A DNA stretch of 64,000 bases from Hyphomonadaceae bacterium UBA5336. GTDB taxonomy: Bacteria; Pseudomonadota; Alphaproteobacteria; Caulobacterales; Hyphomonadaceae. The notes under the pieces were generated by a model. That model saw nothing but the letters and a program-made list of their open reading frames with translations. It was not told where the DNA came from and searched no databases. Of the stretch, positions 49,449 through 58,072 are shown piece by piece; position 1 is the first letter of the stretch; every line of letters starts with the position of its first letter. A program made the translations under genes and the position numbers. The DNA is taken from positions 30,561 to 94,560 of the forward strand of contig DHQO01000021.1 of the NCBI GenBank assembly GCA_002408125.1. Direction: 5' to 3'.

Positions 49449-51293
49449 TCAAAGTTCAAATCGCCAAGGGGCGATCAATGTAAAGACTCCCCATAGCAGC
49501 AACACAAGTGGACCACCAAATCGTAAGAAATCACCAAACTTGTAGTGTCCTGGGCCCATAACAAGCAAGTTTGTCTGATATGCGATGGGTGTGGCGAACG
49601 AGCAGTTGGCGCCATAGATCACTGCAAGAAGGAAAGGCATGGGGTCCGGCGCGCCGATCTGGTTGGCCGCAGCCAGGGCGATCGGCGAGAACAGGACGGC
49701 GGTCGCGGCGTTGCTTAACAGGTTGGTCATCACCGCCACGGAGATGAAGATGGTCGAGAGCACCGCCAGGGTTCCGTAGGGCTCGGCGAACTTCACAACG
49801 CCCCAGGCAATGGCCGTGTCGGCACCAGTGGCCTCCAGCGCAAAGCCCATGGCCAGCGCAGCGCCGATGACGAGGAAGATGCGCAGGTCCAGCGAGCGGG
49901 AGGCCTGGCGGATATTCAGGCAGCCGAACGAGATCATCGCCACCGCGGCAAGGATCGAGGCGTGCAGGATCGACAGCACGCCCGACGCTGCTGCCAGCAC
50001 CATCAGCAGGGTGATCACCCGCGCGCTCAGTGCCTTGGCCGTCAGCGCGATTTCCGTCTGCGACCATTCCAGCAGGATGAGGTCGCGGCTTACGCGCAGG
50101 TCGCGCAATGCATCGGACGGCCCGCAGAGCAGGAGCGTGTCGCCGGCTTCCAGGCGGATCTCGCCGAGCTTTGAGCGGATCATGTGAGAGCGGCGCTGGA
50201 TGCCGAGCACCACGGCGCTGGTCAGGCGGCGGAAGCCGAGCATCTCGACCGTTCGCCCCGCCATGCGAGAGCCGGGGGCCACGACCGCCTCGGTCAGCAC
50301 CAGGCTGCGCGGGGAATCATCGGCATCGTCGATCCCCGTGCCGGACCGCCAGATCTGCTCCAGCATTTCCGGCTTTGAGGACAGAACCTCCATCAACGCG
50401 CCGCGCGTGGCTGCGACGATGACCAGGTCGCCCTGTTCAAGTGTGATGTCCTCGAAGGGCGGCAGGATCGCGCGCTCGCCGCGTTGGATGACGCGGACGG
50501 TGAAGTTCGGCAGCTCCTTGAACATCCCGGCAATGGGGCGCTTGCCGAGCAGGAAATGGTCTTTGCCAACCTCAAGCTGGGCGACGAACTGCTTGCCGGT
50601 GGAAGAGATGATATCCTCGTCCATGCTGCGGCGGTTCGGCAGCAGCCAGCGCGAGAACAGGGCGAGATAGACGACCCCCGCGCCAGCCAGCACGAGGCCC
50701 AGGGGCGTCTGGTCGAAAAAGCCAAGCTGGGTGCCGGTAGCTCTATAATAAGTCTCGGCGGCCAGAAGGTTGGTCGAGGTGCCGATCAGTGTGGTCATGC
50801 CGGCAAAGACGCTGACAAAGCTCAGCGGCATCATCAGCTTGGCCGGCGATGCCTTCATGCGCTGGGCGATGGCGCTCATCACCGGCAGGAACATGATCAC
50901 CACAGGGGTATTGTTGATGAAGGCCGAGATGACGAACACGACGGCGAAGGCCCCCGCCAGCGTGCTGACCGGGCGCTTGTCATAGGCCGAGAGCAGGGCG
51001 CGTGTCGGGCTTTCCATGGCGCCGGTCTGGAACAGGCCCTGGCCGACGACCAGTAGCGCCATGATCGTGATCAGCGCCGGGTTTCCGAAGCCGCGCAGAA
51101 GGTCTGCCGCGCGGATATTCTCTCCATCCGGTCCGACCGTTCCCGGCAGTGCGAACAGCAATAGCAGCGCCGCAATGACCCAGATGGAGATAAGCTCCAT
51201 GGACCATTTGTCGGAAGCGTAGAACCCGATGGATGCGACAACCACAACAAGCGTGGCCAGCATGGGCCAATGGGCAAGGATATCAGGAATCAC
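49449..51293 (-). CDS. SLC13/DASS-type permease with two TrkA-C (RCK-C) domains
   Basis: 614 aa. N-terminal membrane segments (about residues 10-200), two central RCK-C/TrkA-C ligand-binding domains (about residues 210-290 and 305-385), and a second membrane block to the end. The CitT/SLC13-type motif SNAATAVLFSPIALAAANQIG and the NTPVVIMFLPVMSAIA segment are present. The substrate, a dicarboxylate, sulfate or other anion, is not fixed by sequence. Confidence 0.85.
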   Translation of the reverse strand: MIPDILAHWPMLATLVVVVASIGFYASDKWSMELISIWVIAALLLLFALPGTVGPDGENIRAADLLRGFGNPALITIMALLVVGQGLFQTGAMESPTRALLSAYDKRPVSTLAGAFAVVFVISAFINNTPVVIMFLPVMSAIAQRMKASPAKLMMPLSFVSVFAGMTTLIGTSTNLLAAETYYRATGTQLGFFDQTPLGLVLAGAGVVYLALFSRWLLPNRRSMDEDIISSTGKQFVAQLEVGKDHFLLGKRPIAGMFKELPNFTVRVIQRGERAILPPFEDITLEQGDLVIVAATRGALMEVLSSKPEMLEQIWRSGTGIDDADDSPRSLVLTEAVVAPGSRMAGRTVEMLGFRRLTSAVVLGIQRRSHMIRSKLGEIRLEAGDTLLLCGPSDALRDLRVSRDLILLEWSQTEIALTAKALSARVITLLMVLAAASGVLSILHASILAAVAMISFGCLNIRQASRSLDLRIFLVIGAALAMGFALEATGADTAIAWGVVKFAEPYGTLAVLSTIFISVAVMTNLLSNAATAVLFSPIALAAANQIGAPDPMPFLLAVIYGANCSFATPIAYQTNLLVMGPGHYKFGDFLRFGGPLVLLLWGVFTLIAPWRFEL

Positions 51294-51334
51294 TCAGGGC
51301 TCCGACAAAGTCTCTGCGCGCGAGACTTGCGCGA

Positions 51335-52018
51335 CTACTGAGCCACTTGCAAGACCAGTGTAATCCGGCGGTTAGCCGCAAGGTGGGGTTCTTCGGGGCG
51401 CAGGGGAACGGTGTCGGCCAGGCCGGTGACGGCGCGGATGCGCGCAGGGGCGAGCCCGGCAGTCAGCAGGGCCCGGCGTGCGGAATGGGCCCGCTCGCTC
51501 GATAGCGACCAATTGTCAGGCCCGTTGCCAATGGCGGGAAAGGCGTCCGTATGTCCCTCGATCTCAATCGGCCAGTTTCCGGTGGTCAGCACATCGGCGA
51601 GTTCCGCCATGCCGGCGCGGCCGGAGGCGGTCAGCGCGGCGCCGCCACTTTCAAACAGCGGGTCGGAGGTGCGGTCGAACAGGTCGATTCGCACGCGGTC
51701 GCCGTGGGCGAGGATCTGCAGTCGATTGTTGAGATCGGTCAGGCGGCGCGTCGCTCGCAGGGCGCCGGCCAGTTCAGCGGCTTCGGCCTCCGGCGTGGAC
51801 GTGACTGCCAGGGTTGCGGCTTCGGGTTCGCCGCGGAAGAACTCGGCGATGTCGGTGCGCCCCCCGGCGGGGGTGTCGCTGACAAGCCAGAGCACGAGAA
51901 AGAGGGCGACCAATGCCGTCAGGAAGTCAGCATAGGCCAGCTTCCAGTTGCCCAAACGTGGGCCGGGCGCTCGGGGCCTTCTGCCCCTGTCGCGCCGATC
52001 GGCATAAGCGAGTGCCAT
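51335..52018 (-). CDS. MotB-like protein with OmpA C-terminal domain
   Basis: 227 aa. The N-terminal segment WKLAYADFLTALVALFLVLWLVS contains Asp31 at the proton-conducting position of flagellar MotB. The C-terminal OmpA-like peptidoglycan-binding domain includes IEGHTDAFP, DNWSLSSERA and ANRRITLVL. It is shorter than typical MotB and no motA is adjacent, so it may be an orphan stator subunit or a paralogue. It is convergent with nothing and stands between the permease and dehydrogenase genes. Confidence 0.82.
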   Translation of the reverse strand: MALAYADRRDRGRRPRAPGPRLGNWKLAYADFLTALVALFLVLWLVSDTPAGGRTDIAEFFRGEPEAATLAVTSTPEAEAAELAGALRATRRLTDLNNRLQILAHGDRVRIDLFDRTSDPLFESGGAALTASGRAGMAELADVLTTGNWPIEIEGHTDAFPAIGNGPDNWSLSSERAHSARRALLTAGLAPARIRAVTGLADTVPLRPEEPHLAANRRITLVLQVAQ

Positions 52019-52160
52019 CGGAGGTCCTGATCCTTCTGATCGGTATACCCCTTCTACACAATCAAGGTTGAGATCGGTTGAGGCCTGCGCGAGAGATTTC
52101 CTTCAAATTCCATCTATTCTGTTGTTATCGGGGTGGGAGATTGTGAAGGAGGACTGGCTG

Positions 52161-53027
52161 ATGGCGAGAGTGGCATTTTTGGGACTGGGGGCAATGGGCT
52201 TCCCCATGGCAGGCCATCTGACGAAAGCCCAGCACAAGGTGACGGTGTGGAACCGCACCAAATCCAAGGCCGAGGCCTGGGCCGAACAGTATCGCGGCAC
52301 GGTGGCCAGCGATCCGGCGAGCGCCGTGTTCGGTGTGGAATATGTCATCATGTGTCTTGGCGACGATCCGGATGTGCGTGCGGTGTTCGCCGACATCCTG
52401 CCCCAGCTCGGCGGGGGATCGCTGGTCGTCGACCATACCACGGCCAGCGCCAGCTTGGCGCGCGATCTATATGCCCAGGCCAAATCGCGCGGCGCAGCTT
52501 TCCTTGATGCGCCGATTTCCGGTGGCGAAGCCGGCGCCCAGAAAGGCGTGCTGACGGTCATGTGCGGCGGCGACAAGGACGCCTACGACAAGGCCGAGCC
52601 CATCATGGATGCCTATTCCAGCCGCATCACCCGAATCGGCGAGAGCGGCGCTGGCCAGCTCGCCAAATCGGTCAACCAGATCTGCATTGCCGGCACGCTG
52701 CAGGGCCTGTCGGAAGGACTCGCCTTCGCGAAGGCGGCCGGGCTCGATGCCGACACGGTGGTGAAAGCCATTTCCGGCGGGGCAGCACAAAGCTGGCAGA
52801 TGGACAATCGCGCGGCGACCATGGCGAAGGACGAGTTCGAGTTCGGCTTCGCGGTCGACTGGATGCGCAAGGACCTGCGCATCGCGCTGCAGGCCGCGCG
52901 TGAGACCGGTGCGAGCCTGCCGGTCGCCGCGCTGGTCGACCAGTTCTATGCCGATGTGCAGGCCATGGGCGGCGGGCGTTGGGATACTTCCTCGCTGATC
53001 AAGCGGCTGGTGAAGGATGTGGATTAG
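52161..53027 (+). CDS. NAD(P)-dependent beta-hydroxyacid dehydrogenase (GLYR/HIBADH family)
   Basis: 288 aa. The Rossmann motif GLGAMGFPMAGHL begins at residue 8, the substrate loop is DAPISGGEAGAQKG, and the catalytic lysine is in GQLAKSVNQ. It could act on 3-hydroxyisobutyrate, tartronate semialdehyde, glyoxylate or succinic semialdehyde. ATG 52161 has a strong ribosome site AAGGAGG eight bases before it; the longer frame upstream is not needed. The stop shares TTAG with the convergent synthetase gene. Confidence 0.85.
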   Translation: MARVAFLGLGAMGFPMAGHLTKAQHKVTVWNRTKSKAEAWAEQYRGTVASDPASAVFGVEYVIMCLGDDPDVRAVFADILPQLGGGSLVVDHTTASASLARDLYAQAKSRGAAFLDAPISGGEAGAQKGVLTVMCGGDKDAYDKAEPIMDAYSSRITRIGESGAGQLAKSVNQICIAGTLQGLSEGLAFAKAAGLDADTVVKAISGGAAQSWQMDNRAATMAKDEFEFGFAVDWMRKDLRIALQAARETGASLPVAALVDQFYADVQAMGGGRWDTSSLIKRLVKDVD

Positions 53028-54640
53028 GCCTCGACCAGCTCCCGCGCCTTTTTCTGAACTGCGCCATAGTCGAGCTTGCCGGTGCCGAGGACCGGAATCT
53101 CGTCGACGATGAAGATCTTCTTCGGTACCGAAAGTTCGGCCACGCCATGGTTTTGCGCCCAGGCGAGGATGTCGGCGCGGTTGGCATCAGGGCACTCCGA
53201 CAGGAGCACGATCTGCTCGCCCTTGCGCGGGTCGGGCAGGGTGGCGGCGGCATGCAGATGGTCCGGCCAGATCGCGCTGGCGCAATTCTCCACCACCGCG
53301 AGGGAGACCATCTCGCCGCCAATCTTGGCAAAGCGTTTCACCCGGCCCTTGATGCGGATGAAACCGTCCTCGTCGACGGAGACAATGTCGCCGGTATCGT
53401 GCCAGCCCCCTTCGGGCGGTTCCAGCACGCCGGGGTTGGAGGCGCGCAGATAGCCGGCCATGATGTTCGGCCCGCGGATCTTCAGCCGGCCGCCATTCTC
53501 GATGCCCTCGACCGGAACAAGCTCGTATTCCATCGCCGACATCAGGCAGCCGACGGTGCCGGGCTTGTTCTTTTCCCACATATTGGCCGCCACCACCGGC
53601 GAGGCCTCCGTGGCGCCATAACCTTCCAGTATCTCGATGGAGAACTTCCTGCGCACCAGCTGGCGGGTCTCGTCGCGTACCCGCTCGGCGCCGCAGACAG
53701 CCAGGCGCACCGACATCATGTCATCATCCCCGCCCGCACGGGCATACTGGCCGATGAAGGTGTCGGTCGCGAGCAGGATGGTTGACTGGGTCTGCTTGAT
53801 GCGCCGGGCAATTTCCCGCGGCTGGAGCGGTGTCGGGTGGAAGATCACCTTCACACCGGCGACGATGGGCAGGATAGCGCCGACAGTGAGGCCGAAACAG
53901 TGGAAGGTCGGCAACGGGTTGAACACGCTGTCGGTCTTGGGATTGAGCCCGATATGCGCGCGTACCTGCTCGACATTCGACAGCACATTGCGGTGTGTCA
54001 GCACCACGCCTTTCGGATCTCCCTCGGTGCCGGAGGTGAACAGCACGACACCGGTCTTGTTGGTCCCGGATCTCACGCGGAAGAGCCCGGGCAGGAACGG
54101 GCCGAGCGCGCCGGCCGCCTTGTCGCCAATCCCCAGGGATGCCCGGATATCCTCCAGATAGATGATCCTTGCATCCTGCTCGAGTTCGGCAATCAGGCCA
54201 CCGAGCTCTCCCAGCTCTATGAACTTCTTAGCTGTGACGATGGTCTTCGCCTCGGCGGCTTTCAGCGCCGCCTTGATGTTGCGCGCCCCGGCGGTGAAGT
54301 TCAGCATCGCCGGCACGCGGCCATAGGCCGACAGGGCGAAAAAGGCGAGCGCCGCACCAATACCTGTTGGCAAAAGCACGCCGACATTCTCGCCTTTGGC
54401 AGTGTGTTTCTTCAGCGCCGAGCCGAGCGCAAAAGCGCCGCGCACAAGGGTCTGGTAGTCGAACTCGCTGCCATCGCCATCCACAACGGCAACCGTCTTG
54501 CCGCCGAAGGTGTGCTTGGCTCGCAGGAGCGCGGAAAACAGGTCCGTATTCGCCCTGCGCTGGCTATATGGCACCGGTGCGGGGATGTTGTCGCTCGCGG
54601 CGTGAGGGTCTGAAACAGTCTGTAACATATTGTCACTCAA
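53024..54640 (-). CDS. AMP-forming acyl-CoA/acyl-ACP synthetase
   Basis: 538 aa ANL-superfamily ligase. The phosphate-binding motif is LFTSGTEGDPKGVVLTH, with YGATEASPV and the GGWHDTGDIVSVDEDGFIRIKGR region following. The core resembles the synthetase half of Aas (2-acylglycerophosphoethanolamine acyltransferase/acyl-ACP synthetase), which activates free fatty acids for membrane repair. No acyltransferase domain is fused. Start may be ATG 54640 or the next ATG four codons later. Confidence 0.85.
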   Translation of the reverse strand: MSDNMLQTVSDPHAASDNIPAPVPYSQRRANTDLFSALLRAKHTFGGKTVAVVDGDGSEFDYQTLVRGAFALGSALKKHTAKGENVGVLLPTGIGAALAFFALSAYGRVPAMLNFTAGARNIKAALKAAEAKTIVTAKKFIELGELGGLIAELEQDARIIYLEDIRASLGIGDKAAGALGPFLPGLFRVRSGTNKTGVVLFTSGTEGDPKGVVLTHRNVLSNVEQVRAHIGLNPKTDSVFNPLPTFHCFGLTVGAILPIVAGVKVIFHPTPLQPREIARRIKQTQSTILLATDTFIGQYARAGGDDDMMSVRLAVCGAERVRDETRQLVRRKFSIEILEGYGATEASPVVAANMWEKNKPGTVGCLMSAMEYELVPVEGIENGGRLKIRGPNIMAGYLRASNPGVLEPPEGGWHDTGDIVSVDEDGFIRIKGRVKRFAKIGGEMVSLAVVENCASAIWPDHLHAAATLPDPRKGEQIVLLSECPDANRADILAWAQNHGVAELSVPKKIFIVDEIPVLGTGKLDYGAVQKKARELVEA

Positions 54641-54732
54641 CCTAGGGCGAAGCGGGAAACATGCAATTCGCGGCGACAGGTCTACGCCAACAGCGCTTGA
54701 GAATCCCGACGGAAAACGTCATTTAATCCAGC

Positions 54733-55707
54733 ATGGCAACTCTTATTGATACGCGCGGCGGCGAGAAAAAGCACCGTCACCCGGAAAAACGGAACCGTCC
54801 TGACACGCCCGTGCTGCGCAAGCCGGAGTGGATTCGGGTCAAGGCGCCGACCTCGAAGGGCTATCTGGAAACGCGGGAAATCGTGAAATCCAAAGGCCTT
54901 GTCACCGTGTGCGAGGAGGCCGGCTGCCCGAATATGGGCGAGTGCTGGGACAAGAAGCACGCCACCATGATGATCATGGGCGAGACCTGCACGCGCGCCT
55001 GCAGCTTCTGCAATGTCTCCACCGGCAAGCCCTTGCCGCTCGATATGGACGAGCCGCGCCGCGTGGCCGAGGCCGTCGCCGAGATGGGCCTTGAGCATGT
55101 CGTGATCACCTCGGTCGACCGCGACGATCTGGAAGACGGCGGCGCGATGCATTTCGTCGCCGTGATCGAGGCGATCCGCGCGGCCTCTCCGGCGACCACG
55201 ATCGAGATCCTGACGCCGGATTTCCTGCGCAAGGATGGATGGGAAAACCGCGTCATTGATGCCCGCCCGGATGTGTTCAACCACAATCTGGAAACCGTAC
55301 CGCGGCTCTATCTCTCCATCCGGCCCGGCGCGCGCTACTATCATTCCCTGCGCCTGCTTGAGCGCGTGAAGCTGCGCGACCCGTCCCAGTTCACCAAGTC
55401 CGGCCTGATGGTCGGCCTCGGCGAGACCAAGGAAGAGGTGATGCAGGTGATGGACGATATGCGCTCGGCCGGCATCGATTTCCTGACCATTGGCCAGTAT
55501 CTCCAGCCGACCCGCAAGCATGCCGCCGTCGACCGCTTCGTCACGCCGGACGAGTTCAAGTCCTATGAGGAAATCGCCCGCTCGAAGGGCTTCCTGATGG
55601 TCTCGGCCTCGCCTCTGACGCGCTCGTCCTATCATGCCGGGGAAGACTTCGCCCGCCTGCGCGCGGCGCGTGAGGCCCAGATCACTGCGGCCACGGCGGC
55701 GCAATAG
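54733..55707 (+). CDS. lipA: Lipoyl synthase LipA
   Basis: 324 aa radical SAM enzyme that inserts two sulfurs into octanoyl-protein. Both clusters are visible: the auxiliary cysteines Cys60, Cys65 and Cys71 in CEEAGCPNMGEC, and the radical SAM cysteines Cys86, Cys90 and Cys93 in CTRACSFC. The C-terminal RSSYHAGE supplies the serine ligand of the auxiliary cluster. The next gene starts four bases after its stop. Confidence 0.97.
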   Translation: MATLIDTRGGEKKHRHPEKRNRPDTPVLRKPEWIRVKAPTSKGYLETREIVKSKGLVTVCEEAGCPNMGECWDKKHATMMIMGETCTRACSFCNVSTGKPLPLDMDEPRRVAEAVAEMGLEHVVITSVDRDDLEDGGAMHFVAVIEAIRAASPATTIEILTPDFLRKDGWENRVIDARPDVFNHNLETVPRLYLSIRPGARYYHSLRLLERVKLRDPSQFTKSGLMVGLGETKEEVMQVMDDMRSAGIDFLTIGQYLQPTRKHAAVDRFVTPDEFKSYEEIARSKGFLMVSASPLTRSSYHAGEDFARLRAAREAQITAATAAQ

Positions 55708-55711
55708 GCTC

Positions 55712-56176
55712 ATGCCCGTCTTCCGCACGTCCGTCGCCGTGGCGCACACCGCGGATAACATGTTCGAGCTGGTGAGCGACTTTCGCCACTATCCGGATTT
55801 CATCCGCTGGTTCCAGTCGATGAAGGTGACCGGCGAGCGGGAGGTGGATGGCGTGCGCCACAGTGTGGGTGAGGCCGCGGTCGGCTTTCGCGGGTTTTCC
55901 GAGCGGTTCACCACGAAGGTCAGCGCCGATCCGGCGACGCGGCGCGTAGAGGCCAACCTGGTGCGCGGGCCGTTCAAACACCTGCAGAATATCTGGGAGT
56001 TCATCCCGCAGGAGGATGGCAGCACACGCATCGACTGCATGATCGACTATGAGTTCTCCAATTTCATCTTGCGCATGCTGGCCAAGAACAATTTCCATAT
56101 CGCCGTCGACCGGATTATGGACGCCTTTCTGGCCGAGGCCGACCGGCGTTATCCGCGGGTGATGCCCACATCCTAG
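55712..56176 (+). CDS. COQ10/RatA-like START-domain protein
   Basis: 154 aa. It contains the COQ10/RatA domain with ADNMFELVSDFRHYPDFIRWF near the N-terminus. In alphaproteobacteria it follows lipA and is often called a coenzyme Q-binding protein; RatA is a proposed ribosome-association toxin in Escherichia coli, and the activity here is not settled. ATG 55712 is the obvious start after lipA. Confidence 0.87.
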   Translation: MPVFRTSVAVAHTADNMFELVSDFRHYPDFIRWFQSMKVTGEREVDGVRHSVGEAAVGFRGFSERFTTKVSADPATRRVEANLVRGPFKHLQNIWEFIPQEDGSTRIDCMIDYEFSNFILRMLAKNNFHIAVDRIMDAFLAEADRRYPRVMPTS

Positions 56177-56196
56177 CTGCTTGACAAGGGGCAAAT

Positions 56197-56211
56197 GTTC
56201 CGCAATTGTTC
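56197..56211 (+). promoter_or_regulatory. LexA (SOS) box upstream of the Y-family polymerase
   Basis: GTTC, seven bases, GTTC, which is the alphaproteobacterial LexA consensus. It begins ten bases after a perfect -35 TTGACA (56181-56186), so bound LexA would cover the -10 region. The regulated start is ATG 56229, about 18 bases downstream. Confidence 0.78.
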
Positions 56212-56228
56212 TTGCTGGAGCACACGCC

Positions 56229-57563
56229 ATGTCGTTCGAATATGCCGATGGGTTGAGATATCTGTTTCTCGATTTCAACGCCTATTTCGCGGCGGTGGAG
56301 CAGCATGACGATCCGGCCTTGCTGGGCCGGCCGGTCATCGTGGCGCCGTCGGCCTCCGAGCATACCTCCGCCATCGCGGTCAGCTATGAGGCGCGTCAGT
56401 ATGGCATCAAGCGCGGCACGCGCATTCGCGAGGCACGGGAGATGTGCCCCGGTATTGTGGTGCGCACAGCGCGCCATGACCGGTATGTCCGGCTGCACAA
56501 GGTTCTGATGGCGCTGATTGAGCGCCACCTGCCGGTATCGAAAGTCTATTCCATCGACGAGGCCGCTTTCCGGCTCAGCCCGCCGGAGTTTACCGCGCCG
56601 GCGGCGGTGGATCTGGCCCGGCGTATTCGTGCGGCGATCACAGAGGAGGTCGGCCCGGCCCTGCGCGCCTCTTTCGGCTTGGCGCAGACGCGGCTGCTGG
56701 CCAAGCTGGCTGCCGAATTGCAGAAGCCGGATGGGCTTACCGTGCTTGAGCCTGGTTTGGTGCTGGAGCGCCTTGCCGACCTGCCGCTGGAGAAGATCCC
56801 CGGCATCGGCAGGGGCATGAGCCTGCGCCTTGCGCGCAATGGCGTGAGCGATTTCCAGGCGCTGTGGAACCTGCAGCCGAAACAGGCGCGCCGAATCTGG
56901 AACTCGGTCCAGGGCGAGCGGTTCTGGTACTCCCTGCACGGCTATGAGGTGGAAGAGGCAGAAACGCAGCGCTGCATGTTCGGCCATTCCCGCGTCCTCT
57001 ATCGCGAGCATGAAAGCCCGGAAGCCGCGCGTATCGTTGCCCGTGCCCTCCTGATGAAGGCTGCCAGCCGGCTGCGCCATGCCGGCTTTTTCGCCCGCCG
57101 CCTCAGCCTTTCCATGCGGGTGCGGCCCGAGGGGCGGCTCGGTGGCGACGCGGTCTTTGCGCCCTCCCAGGACAGTTTCCTGTTTCTCGGCGAGATGGAT
57201 CGCATCTGGAAACATCTCGTTTCGCGCCATGATGTGACCCGGCTTGGCGGGGTGTCGGTCTATCTCCACGGCCTTTCACAGCAGGGCGACGATGCGGTCT
57301 GCCAGGGCGACCTGTTTGCACCGGCGCAGGACAATCAGGTCGAGCTGCGGCGCGCGAAACTCTGGCAACTGATCGACGAGATCAATTCCGACCCCGATGG
57401 CCGCCTTGCCCGGCTTGGGCGCCCGGAGGAGGCGGCGGCCAGTGACGGCAACACTTCTTCACGCCATGTCACGCTCGCCACGCAGCAGGGGCTTCATCTG
57501 GATTATCTCGGCGCCAAGATCGCCTTTTCCCGCGTGCCGGACGAGGCCGAGTTCCGGTTCTGA
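56229..57563 (+). CDS. Y-family DNA polymerase (DinB/UmuC-type), SOS-regulated
   Basis: 444 aa translesion polymerase. The first catalytic Asp15 is in FLDFNAYFAAVE, and the second pair, Asp110-Glu111, is in YSIDEAAF, so activity should be intact, unlike ImuB. The canonical DMD is changed to DFN. A helix-hairpin-helix (LEKIPGIGRGMSLRL) and little-finger domain follow. A clamp-binding-like QGDLF lies near residue 360, inside a linker rather than at the C-terminus. It overlaps nothing. The LexA box predicts damage induction. Confidence 0.88.
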   Translation: MSFEYADGLRYLFLDFNAYFAAVEQHDDPALLGRPVIVAPSASEHTSAIAVSYEARQYGIKRGTRIREAREMCPGIVVRTARHDRYVRLHKVLMALIERHLPVSKVYSIDEAAFRLSPPEFTAPAAVDLARRIRAAITEEVGPALRASFGLAQTRLLAKLAAELQKPDGLTVLEPGLVLERLADLPLEKIPGIGRGMSLRLARNGVSDFQALWNLQPKQARRIWNSVQGERFWYSLHGYEVEEAETQRCMFGHSRVLYREHESPEAARIVARALLMKAASRLRHAGFFARRLSLSMRVRPEGRLGGDAVFAPSQDSFLFLGEMDRIWKHLVSRHDVTRLGGVSVYLHGLSQQGDDAVCQGDLFAPAQDNQVELRRAKLWQLIDEINSDPDGRLARLGRPEEAAASDGNTSSRHVTLATQQGLHLDYLGAKIAFSRVPDEAEFRF

Positions 57564-57570
57564 GCACGCC

Positions 57571-58062
57571 TCAGGCGATCTGCTGGCCGATCAGTTCCAG
57601 CGCCACTTCCAGGCTCGCCTCACGCACGGCCGCGCGGCCGATATCGCCGAACTGGCGCATCTCGTGGATCACGGCGCGGTTCTCCCGCGCGCAGGCGAAA
57701 TGCACCGTACCGACCGGCTTCATCGCCGTGCCACCGCCGGGCCCGGCAATGCCGGTGATGGCCACCGCGATATTGGCCCGGCTGGCTTCCAGCGCGCCTT
57801 CGGCCATCATCCGGGCGACCGGTTCCGACACCGCGCCATAATCGGCCAGCACGTCACCAGCGACGCCCAGGATCTCGTGCTTGGCCCGGTTGGAATAGGT
57901 GACATAGCCGCGCTCGAACACGTCCGAGGAGCCGGCAATTTCGGTCAGCAGGCCGGCGAGCAGGCCGCCGGTGCAGCTCTCGGCGGTGACGATTTTCAGC
58001 TTCTTCTGGCGCGCATCGTCCAGGGTCAGCAGGGCGAGATTGACGAGACGGTCTGGGAACAT
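57571..58062 (-). CDS. CinA-like nicotinamide-nucleotide amidase (PncC)
   Basis: 163 aa, containing only the C-terminal amidase domain of CinA, with KIVTAESCTGGLLAGLLTEIAGSS near the N-terminus and AITGIAGPGGGTAMKPVGTV. It converts nicotinamide mononucleotide to nicotinate mononucleotide. ATG 58062 begins the conserved domain. The upstream ispDF gene ends ten bases before it on this strand, so the two form an operon. Confidence 0.9.
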   Translation of the reverse strand: MFPDRLVNLALLTLDDARQKKLKIVTAESCTGGLLAGLLTEIAGSSDVFERGYVTYSNRAKHEILGVAGDVLADYGAVSEPVARMMAEGALEASRANIAVAITGIAGPGGGTAMKPVGTVHFACARENRAVIHEMRQFGDIGRAAVREASLEVALELIGQQIA

Positions 58063-58072
58063 GGAACGCAGC

